A stretch of 64,000 bases of DNA from Nyssa sinensis (Eukaryota; Streptophyta; Magnoliopsida; Cornales; Nyssaceae): positions 50,972,679 to 51,036,678 of the forward strand of contig CM018047.1 of assembly GCA_008638375.1 (NCBI GenBank), given 5' to 3'. Numbering within the stretch: the stretch's first letter is position 1; every line of letters starts with the position of its first letter. The notes beneath the pieces were generated by a model. It worked only from the letters and a program-made list of their open reading frames with translations, did not search any database and was not told where the DNA came from. Shown in pieces: positions 54,422 through 64,000 of this stretch. A program made the position numbers and the translations under genes.

Positions 54422-57255
54422 CTAATGTTTATTGACTTTCTCATGACCAACCTCATGTTCAACAATTACATGGCCCTGAGAAACACCATCATTTGGAGAA
54501 TCCCGGTGCACTCTCTCATCATCACTCCTGTCTGAATCTTCATCATCTCTCGATTTCCTTTTCCAGATTCTGGGAATAAAACGAGTAACCTCTTTGGCCT
54601 CTGTTGTTGAATCATGATTTATCCGTTCAAATCGGACAGCACTCACCTTTCTACAATTTCCTGCCAATATCTGCAACACACAACACGACCAGGAACATAT
54701 CAGTTAAAATAGCCATCATCAAAGATTTAGCTGCCTTCTCTTTCAATTGAAACCTCAATGACCAAGATTTCAACGACCCACTCATATGGAGTAAATGCAA
54801 AATAAATTAACATTTTGAATTTGTCAAACAGAAGATAGGAAACAAGGGATTATTGTATTTCTAAATAAGCCACGCCACGTCATTCTTGATGAGAATTTTT
54901 GTAAATCATTTTCCATAATGCAGGGAGATCTTGTCACAAATATAGGTGAGCAGTGCTCTAGCACATGAATTCTTCCTTTTACCAAGTTTTACTACATCAC
55001 ATGATCAGAAGATAAATAAGAGAGAAAAAAGTCGTAATTTAGAAGATTCCCGCTACTTAGAAAACAGTTGCACATTCTTAGGATGCAAAAGGCAGATCTT
55101 CAAACAATCCCCAGTAACTGCGGGAACATCCCATCCATCACAACTGAGACCTGGTAGTTTGTGCCAAGGGTGAGCCCCAACTAAGAGACTGCCAAACCCA
55201 AAAAAGAGCATGACCAGTTGATCCCTCTCGTCTTTAGGATATTAAGAAGTAATCTATCCGTGCATTTTCCAACAGTTCGAAGATGTATGGCAGAAAATGA
55301 AAGTTCAATAACCATCTGCCTACTCCCCCCCCCCCAAAAAAACAACATCAAAAAAAAGAGTTTTTCAGGTGATCTCATTGGTAGGCTCACTCAGATGCTT
55401 CATCCTAACCTTATGTATGTCAGTGATATGTCCCTTATTAGTACCAGTAGACCAAAAAAGTGGTCGTCTCAGTACTCAATACTAAAGAATGTCTCAATAT
55501 AAATTTGAACCCTGAATTACATAATGAAGACCAACAAATTATATCAAGCAAAAAACATAATAAAACAATACCTCAAGCCTAAAAATTTGATGCTTATCCT
55601 TCTGATCTTGACGGTCAGATTCTGCTTCATTATAATCATTGTTCTCCTCTCTGTTTGCCTTTTCAAGAACAACCTTGATACTCTCACCAGTCCTGGGAAT
55701 ATATCCGAATGCTTCACAAATAAAGCCCGATACAGTCTCATATTGACGGCCCTGTACACAGTCCGAAAGAGGGTAAGTGTAATTCCAACATGTGGCCTTC
55801 TTAATAACTAAACTCTTCTCTCAAAAACGAGAGGAGAGGGGGTATTTTTGAACTCATTATATGAAATCAATCCAGTATTCACAGGCATCAGCAATGTCAG
55901 ATAAAAATACCATCACATTCTTACCTTCAGACACAAAACACACAAGTTATTACATGAGTTTTTTAGGGGGGAAGGGGGTTCAATTTCAGTTTTGCCGATA
56001 TATTTCATGAGCCCAGAAAAGGTTATAGGTGATGTGGTGGCTCTCACTTGATTAGAGAAGATATATCTGCTTTGGAATCCTAAAACTATGATTATGGGCT
56101 CCATGCCACAAATGAAGACTTTTTAGTGCAAACGGAAGCATCCATGGTAGCATTTAGAGTCTTTTGCTATGTTTGTTTATATTTTTCTGCCGTTAGACAG
56201 ATTTCTTTTTATCTTACTAAGTTTTAGGAGTCAAAGGTATTTTGGTCATTTCAAAATTCGTTGGATATGGTTGTAGTTTAAGAAGCACCAACATGTCTCA
56301 CAGGTCGGAGTGTCGGTGTCTGATGCGTCTAGGCCATGGACACATTCCGAACATGCTCCAATATGTGTCCGACACGTAAAAAAGAAGTACCCGATTTTTT
56401 ATTTTTTATTTCAAAATTCCGGACATGCCCCTGACACGTCCAGACACGATGATGGTGATGAAGAGAAGAAAAAAATGAAGAAAATTTTCAAGGTATTCAA
56501 AAAAAAAAAAAAGAGGGACAGTGGCTTAGCTTTGTGCTTGTGCAAATCATGACCACTGACACCAAATCGGAGTGATTTACGAAGGCCGACCGTTGGGAAT
56601 GTGTAAGGTACCTTCTTCTTTGTCGTCACCTCTCTCTCATCAACAATCTCTCTCCCCCCTTCTATCCCCTACTTTCTCACTCTATTTCATCATTTGTTGC
56701 ATTGAGGGGGTTTCCCATCAACGATCTCTCTCTCCCCCTCCTCTCAGTGTTTCGTCGAGTGGATCTAGGGCCCCCCTTTCGTCGATCGGGTTAAACCACC
56801 CCCTTTTTCCCATATCCCTTTTGTTTTAGGTGTGACTTTTCGGTGGATGCCTCAAGAATGAGGATGTAAATTGATTCTATAAATATTAATTAATTTTTAT
56901 TTATTAAATCCTCTACATTAATTAAAAAAATAAATTCCGTATTCCTAGTACCAAATTAACTATTAATAACTTTATTATTAAAAAATCCAAAAAAAAATAA
57001 ATCTCTTATTTGATACAATTTTTATTTTTAATTATTTGTTATATCAAATAATAATAATAATAATAATTTATATGTTCATTTTTTTAATTTGTGTAATTCA
57101 TCAATATGCTTACATTATATCATTAAATTAGTTTGAAAATTTATATTAATTTTTAATAAATCAACTTAACAAAACCTATCATGAAATGGGTTTTTATTAC
57201 TAATATTAATTTTTTATGAAATTGATTGAATTAATGTTAGAATTAGATTATATGA

Positions 57256-57301
<46 letters not shown>

Positions 57302-60300
57302 CAGTGTGTCCCTGATGTATTCGTGTCCTACTTTTTTAAAAAACCTCGTGTCAACGTGTCCGTGTCCTTGCTTCTTAGGTTGTAGTTACAGTCCATGAAT
57401 CTTACTTTGGGTCAAGTTGTGTTAATTGATTTGGAATCTTAATTAGTATTATAGTACATTCTTCATTAGTCAAAGTTTCCTAATCTCCAATTTTGAAATC
57501 ATGATCATAAGAGGAGTAGGAAAGTACTAGTCCATATATTTATGCAATTATTCTCCATTCATTCGAGCCGGGTGTAAAGAGAGTTGAATTTCAGAAAATT
57601 GTAAACTGTTTGACATGTGATTGTGATACAATCTTATCTTAGGGAATGAGTTCCAAGGAATTTTAGCCACTTTTCCTAGATTTCCTGCAATTATCACTTT
57701 TAAATTCAAACCAAATTCATCCCCCTTTAGTTTCCAAAACCTACAACCTTCATTCTACCTTTTATAAACCTTAAGCTACATAGCTTTGTTTAAAGTTTCC
57801 TAAAGTTTTCCTATAACAATAGGTTAACACTCTAACATGTGTTCATTCAACCTAAGATGAGGTGAAAATGGAGATGAGGTGAAAATGGCACACTGGCAGC
57901 AAAGACAAAAATAGTCATTATCAAATATGACTGGACCAGTTCATTTACTACAGCAAAATTTAGTAAGATGGATCTATAAGCTCCATTTGCTTCAATGGAT
58001 AAGATTTCCACAAGAAGATAATATATTTCACATGTAAAACCAAGGCCAACCCAATGTTACCTGGAACATATTCGTTATGGTAAGTGGATGGTAAGTGGAA
58101 CGGGAACGGGAACGGGAACTGCAACGTAAATCGTCACTTATTATAAATGTGGTACGTTATGGGTAGGCTTCTTCATAAACGAATCCAAGCCATTATAAAG
58201 TCAAAATTCTAACAAAGTTTGTATGTATTTTCTTGTTTGTTGTACGGTTTTTTGGGACTTTTGATATTTTAGATTAAAGAGCTAAATTTTACATACCAAA
58301 TCGCGAATGATCTACGTTTTGGATCGTGCAATCCAATTCGCAATTCACAATTCGCTTGTGGTAACTATGGGCTAACCGAACAGAAATTATAATTTTTTGT
58401 CAATTTGCATAGTAAAATTTTTGCAACCACTTTGTAAAAATAATGTCAAAGGTTATGTTTCTATCTAGTCCATCCCTCCCAGAACTCCGAATTGGTGGGG
58501 CCAACACTCGGTAATGGTCTTGTTTTTCTCGTAGCAAAATATTCGTCTAGGAAAATACAAGAACCATTTTCCATCAAAAGCCTTTAGGACATAAGTTACC
58601 AATTCTAAATAGCAGTTAGATACTAACTCTGCTAGGCACCAACCTAATTCAATTCAGCAGTATCACAAAGTTCAAGTAGATTGAAGAAATCATGTCAAAA
58701 CCTCATCATAAGAATGATGTGACAAAGTAATGTTGTGAACTCATTGACTCAAGTGTTTTATCATGCATAGAAAGGTGGCATGTTGTAGTGAATTCTACAA
58801 CCAGAGTCACCAAGCCTTGGGCCATTGAGATTTAAATTGAACCATCCAATCTTAGAGTCGCAGGATATGGTAGAAACAAATAGAAAATTTTTGTAACGAG
58901 TCCTCCCACCATTTCTTTATCATAAAATCACTGAGTATGAAGGACAAGAAACTATTTGCAATATCTGACTCTATCAAAGCATACAGGAAGAATAAAAGAT
59001 ATATGCACTGCAGACACAAAATAATAAAATAATAAATTTAAAAAACGAAAAAAGAAAAGAAAGGTGCACCTCTGATAAAATGATACCCAGATCTTCAGAA
59101 AGTTGATAAATCGATGTATTTGCATCCACATCAAAGACTCCTTCTGCTCGCATCACAATATAGCCAGTTTTTTTCTCAATTTCCTCCTGTAATACAGCAA
59201 AATTGTATGGAGTATAGACTATCAGAAAATTGAAGATCACATCTTCACATTCAACATTAAGAATTTTAAACTGTGAAGCAAAAACATAAGTGGATCTAAA
59301 ACAGCGAAGAAGTAAAAAAGGCCATCACGAAGAGGATTCCTCATATGTTAAATACTTATGGTGGAACTCTTGAATGGTAAAAGAACTGTTACCCAGAAAG
59401 ATAAGTTCAAAGCTCTAAGAAATTACAAGTTTCCCATGCAATGCATAAATAGCTAACAATGAAGATTCAATGAAACTAAGCAAATGTGGTGCTAAAAGTG
59501 ATCTAAGAGAAAGAATTGGGATTAATTGTTCATAATTTGTTGTCTAAGAAAATGATGCGTTATAATTACGAGGTCAGTAACCACAAGACAATTTTATTAT
59601 TCAAACCTTCCTTTTTATACAGCTGGTTCCAAGCCCCAAAATGGGTTGCATTAAGCCAAAAGCTACGTCAAACTATTATACATATGAATCCCAAGGATCT
59701 CTTCATCAAATGCCAGTGCATTACATTTAACACATATATAACTCACTAAAAACTCCAACAATTGAAGTTCAAAAACACATGATGATTCAGACAAGTATTA
59801 CCTTTGAGTCATTCTCATCAAATATTTCACCAACGATTTCTTCAACAACATCTTCCAGGGTAACTATCTGGTTCATCCACACATATAAAGATTCTGCATA
59901 AGATCCTAACAGAAGAAATTGAACAGGTTCTCTTAAGCAAATACTATAAATGCCCCACACAAAAAAAAGGCTCTATTCTTCACAATACTTTAATGCTATG
60001 ACTTTCCAAAAATTGAAATTTCACTGAAACTCGAATGTTAGATTCACTAATTAACAAAAAATTTCACAAAGCGATATCTGTAGAGCATATTCCTCAATTT
60101 CAAATTGACTTCTATTTTTCCCTACTCTATGGTTAGTCCAGAAGTATCCTGGGTATCCTGGAATGTACTAAACTAAAAACTAAAATACCTAATTCGTTTG
60201 ATAGCAGAGCAAATTGTCCTCCAATACACAGATTTAATGTTTTCGAGTGAATTCCTCAAAATCATAAATTTGACCACTTGAGGTATAAATTTAATCATTT

Positions 60301-63300
60301 ACAAGTGCCAAATTACCTCCTTCCCAGGTCAGTCACCTCACTTCCATTTTTTCTCAGTCAATTTGGGAAGTTTGACTGTGTTTTGTCCGGCACTATTACC
60401 CTATGAAATACGGATGCTCTATTTTTGCTCATGTGTCCGTGTCAGACACCGACACTCTCGGACACTTCCCGGATACGTTATGTGTCCAAATATTTTGATT
60501 TTTTTGGAATTTCGGACACATTATGGACAGATTTTGACACATTTGGGATACGTTTTTTTATTTTTAGATTTTTTCCTCTTTTTCTCATCTTCTCCTTGGT
60601 TTTTTTTTATTTTATATATATACATATATACACATACATATTTAATGTAATAGTTAGTAAATTTGTTTTGGAACATGAATCATTGTTGATGATTGAATGA
60701 AGTTCTTGAATTTTTATTTAAAGCTGTTAAAAGCTTGATATACATTGTTGGCCCATTCTCTAACAGTTTAAGCTTTTGGAGTAATTGGTGATCTAACATG
60801 GTATCAGAGCCATTGGATTTCACCAAAGGAAAATGACTCATTTAATAAATGATTACTTTTAAAAAACATCTTTATGTCTTTTCGAAATGTAATGACTAGA
60901 AATGCTACTGATAATAATGATCCGCATAATGTTGTGTAGTCCAGACTGTAAAATGAACATATGAGAAAGAAATGAGGATGTTGAGATACAGGAGTGGCAA
61001 AACAAGGATGGATAAATAAAAATTAATAAATTAGAAGTTAAGATGTAGCACCCCCAGAGAGAGTTGGTTGAGATCATTTGGTTGTGTAAATAAAAGCTAA
61101 GGATCAAATGATTAAGAAGACTCAAAAAGTTCAACTTAAGGGAACTATGAGCAAGAGGAGGGCCAAAGAAAATCTGGTTCAAGTATGTAAGAGTAAAGAT
61201 GATGGCTAATGCCAGGACAAAAACTATGGCCCACAGATCACACATGGACATTAATGACAAAAAAGGATTTGCATAGTCAATCACGATTTTATCAAGTTGT
61301 AGCAACGATGTAGATGAGAATGAAGGAATTCAACACTAGAACCCAGGCATCGTGTGCCCCTCAAAATCAAATAGACCGGGGATCAAACATAATCTGTTTA
61401 CTCCCTAAAATAAAACAGGCACGGTTTCCAGATGTAAAATCAAAACCTAAAGCACACTCAACTCTAACAATCTTTCACAGTTAACCATAAATATAATACT
61501 GCAGTACAAATTAATTATATACTTTTGAAAATAGAAGATTTTTAACAGCATTAGTAACTTCAAATAATCGGATTCAGACATTAAGGACAGAAGCATACTC
61601 CCACAGTTCCTCCATATTCATTAAGAACTACAGCCATATGGACCTTCCGGATTCGGAATTCCCTGAGAAGATTCCAGACAGACATTGAATCTGCAATATC
61701 ATCGAAACAAAAAGCTTCATTCTAACAATTGACACCAAGCTTGAGCATTTTCTATATACTCTACACCATAATTTTAATCACATGGTTCATCAAATCATAA
61801 TATATATATATATATGATGATGACTCAAGGCTCAACTTTGGCATTCTTGGCCAAATCAATGAGCAAAATGCATCTACAAACCACAGCACACATCTCGGTA
61901 AATAATAACATGTCCATCATCTCTGCAATTGAAGCTAACTACTACCAGGAACAAAATATGCAGGCTTGTGTGCAATATCTCCCACAGTTGAACTTTCCAG
62001 TAGTTCTCCCTTCACAATTTCAAATGAATAAATAAATTAAAATATTATGCAAACAAGGAAACATTTACTTCAAAAACAAAGAAGAAGAAGAAGAAGGAGA
62101 AGGAACTAGCTCACCTTTTGAACATAATCTAGCAGATCCATTGCATAAGCAATACCCACGATATTATCAATTCGCTGCTCAAAAACTGGTACCCTATGAA
62201 CATGTTTATAAATTCTTAAGAACTTGGGAGGGCATGACTCTGGAATTTGGATCAACCACTTGTAAGCTTGACGCACCTGGAATACTGATGAGTTACCCAA
62301 AAGGTGTGGAAATCGATTAGTGTAGCACTGGCATCAACCGCAACTACATCTACGAGAGGTGTCATCACTTCCCTAACATGTGTATCTTTTATCTCTAATA
62401 CGTTTTCAATCATATCCTGCAAGAGTGGCAATAAAATGTTAAACTTTCGGCATTAAAAGTGTTGCGTGATACTTGGTAATAACCAGGCAAAGTTATTAAT
62501 CATCCAAATTAGGAGTCACAACTAATATCAAAACTAAGGAGGTGCAAAATTAAGTCTGCAAAACATAAATAAATAAATAAATTTACCTGCTCTTCCTCCT
62601 CAATAGCCCCACTCAACTCGGCAACCCTCAACATCAACTTCAGCTCATCTTCAGTTACAGATGGTTCACTTTTGTGTAAAAAAAAAATAAAAAAAGAAAG
62701 AAAGAAAAGCCACATAAGTCATACATGTGTACTTTTACAGATAGGAACCATACAGACAACTTTTTTTTATAAGTAGAACAATAGAGTAACTATCTCAGTG
62801 ATTCCTTTTAAGAAGCAATTATTTCTTCCATCCATGGATAGATTTTTAAGCATAGTATACTAGACATGCCTCAAGGAGATATTCTGCCATCTTATACTAA
62901 GAACACAAGTAAAATTGAAAAAACTGCACAGATGTTGTAAATAAGACAATCAATAATAATTACTAACGATACTTATCAAAAAAATCATAATCACTGAGGG
63001 TGCTCTTTGGGATTTGATACAATCTTATGGTAGGGGCATCTTAAAGGCAGCTTTATTCTAACTTCTTCCAAGATGTTTGGCTGGGGGGGAAGCGAACAAG
63101 AAGATTTTTTGCCCATCTAGTTAGTCAAACTTGAAGGTCACAGGTAACGTCATTAAATGGGCTAATTAATATTCCCATCTTTGAGCAAATATTTCTCGAT
63201 TTAGCCAATATCATGCAGTAAACTCCCACATTCCAAGGTTAACCAACTCAGGTGTAAACTTTCTAGATAAGGTAGGTGCATTGTATCTTATGTTTCTTCA

Positions 63301-63890
63301 TTTTATTTTCATCCAAACAGAAGGGGGGGGGGGGGGGATGCATCAACAAAGCACCCATTGATATAGATATCTATATTTTATAGTTCATAGTTTGCTTTCT
63401 AACAACATTAACCCAATTTAACATACTATATTTATGCTAATTAATTGCAAGATGAAAAGAATGAGCACTCCCAATAAAGAACTAAGGAGTGAGGAAACTA
63501 AAAGGAAATAAGCAGATGTACAAAGAGATACCTTCTTCCTTTCAAGCCCAGTATTTTAAGCATGCCCATGGATAGAAAAGTAACAATCCTCCCAACAGGA
63601 TACAATATCAATGATAGCCATGCAACTGGCCTAACCTAGAGACAATGCAGGCCACACTTAATAAATCAATCTGATTAATAGCGGTAAACAGCACCAATAA
63701 AGTAGAATTTTCAGAGAAACAAAAAGCATAAACTTACAAATAACATGAAAAGTAGAATTAACAGGTGAAGCCTTTTTTATCTCTGAGGAAATGAAAGAAA
63801 TTTCATACATACCACAAACCTAGCAACCTCTGTGGCATGGTGAACAGCTATACTTTTTGGAGTAATTTCAGTGAGAAGCAAAATAGCAAC
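54422..63890 (-). CDS. DUF21/CBS-pair/CorC-HlyC protein, chloroplast CNNM-type magnesium transporter (N-terminus outside window)
   Basis: Eleven exons join in frame (417 codons with stop): 63813-63890, 63532-63635, 62587-62668, 62277-62416, 62115-62193, 61946-62009, 61599-61690, 59802-59867, 59070-59186, 55572-55751, 54422-54670. Order: end of the DUF21 membrane domain ([38 protein letters not shown]), acidic linker [11 protein letters not shown] pair ([20 protein letters not shown] ... [20 protein letters not shown] ... [33 protein letters not shown]), then CorC/HlyC domain ([18 protein letters not shown] ... [20 protein letters not shown]) and a hydrophilic tail. It matches the Arabidopsis At1g55930/At3g13070 type, described as envelope Mg2+ transporters of the MGR group (from memory). 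A sequence ending ACTCAT/GTAAG near 63968 may be a further exon but I could not confirm its frame. Confidence 0.88.
56285..57385 (+). repeat. Transposon remnant in intron of the CBS gene
   Basis: Left part rich in GTGTCGGTGTC, TGTGTCCGACACG and GGACATGCCCCTGACACG; right end GTGTCCCTGATG...GTGTCAACGTGTCCGTGTCC. The GTGTCCG/CGGACAC theme at both ends and the enclosed TA run (57258-57296) suggest a non-autonomous DNA element. A related piece is inverted at about 60430-60550 in another intron of the same gene. Confidence 0.45.
60640..60810 (+). mobile_element. Copia-type LTR end and primer site remnant in an intron
   Basis: CTCTAACAGTTTAAGCTTTTGGAG...GTGATCTAACA is followed by TGGTATCAGAGC (60799-60810), the initiator-methionine tRNA primer site of Ty1/Copia elements. 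Degraded gag-like sequence with many stops seems to follow to about 61300. No second LTR is seen, so the element is truncated. Confidence 0.6.
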
Positions 63891-64000
63891 CTGAAATCAA
63901 TCGCAGAGAACTTCATCTGAATCAACCGGCACAGATGCATGCATGGGCCATTTGGAAGCATACTTACATGAGTGCACATATAAAGCGACGAAATGCACAA

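Noticed and set aside
60859..61305. 148-codon hydrophobic minus-strand frame
   Set aside because: Complement of degraded, lysine-rich gag-like sequence after a Copia primer site; no start or homology.
62119..62300. A 64-codon minus-strand frame reading through 62194-62276
   Set aside because: It runs through a short intron (donor GTGCGT, acceptor TTCATAG); the CBS domain is continuous only when the intron is removed.
63317..63340. G homopolymer and other C or G runs (also 55326-55335, 311-322)
   Set aside because: Simple runs; the one at 311-322 is part of a polypurine tract, the others have no evident role.

Overview
The window is nuclear DNA from a flowering plant, most likely a eudicot. 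Spliced genes with GT-AG introns, a chloroplast light-harvesting gene, AT-rich intergenic DNA with many microsatellites, and large Ty3/Gypsy retrotransposons all point this way. I cannot name the species.

Three long elements of the Tat/Ogre type make up about 34 kb. Element A (before position 1 to 11115) and element C (35241-47244) lie in minus orientation. Element B (12212-23509) lies in plus orientation. Each has LTRs, gag, protease, reverse transcriptase, two RNase H domains (a Gypsy one and an extra archaeal-like one) and integrase. Downstream of pol each carries a hairpin-forming minisatellite and then two genes on the opposite strand (here aORF1 and aORF2). Both genes have TATA boxes, most copies have a clear polyadenylation signal, and aORF1 has introns. 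A UAG codon lies between protease and reverse transcriptase in all three; in B and C it is followed by CAA UUA, the tobamovirus-type leaky-stop context. B is flanked by a perfect 5-bp target duplication (GAAAT). C has a near-perfect one (TTATG/TTACG) and is the youngest and best preserved.

B sits inside an intron of the last two exons of a gene resembling nucleoporin NUP133 (11539-24862). Two single-base losses in the final exon suggest that this copy is now a pseudogene. Next come a possible 81-residue membrane protein gene on the minus strand (27066-27311) and a two-exon gene (29594-33136). The latter encodes a 947-residue relative of plant autoinhibited Ca2+-ATPases. Its frame is open throughout, yet every catalytic motif of the P-type pump has been replaced: it looks like a pseudoenzyme.

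Right of element C are an intact LHCB2 gene (50118-51888), a small intronless gene of unknown function (53927-54304) and, convergent with it, eleven exons of a DUF21/CBS/CorC-HlyC protein of the chloroplast magnesium-transporter type (54422-63890, minus strand, N-terminus beyond the window). Its introns hold remnants of other transposable elements.

The host genes show no functional linkage. The main points of interest are the dead ATPase, the readthrough signal, the paired antisense genes and the covarying hairpin repeats of the retroelements.
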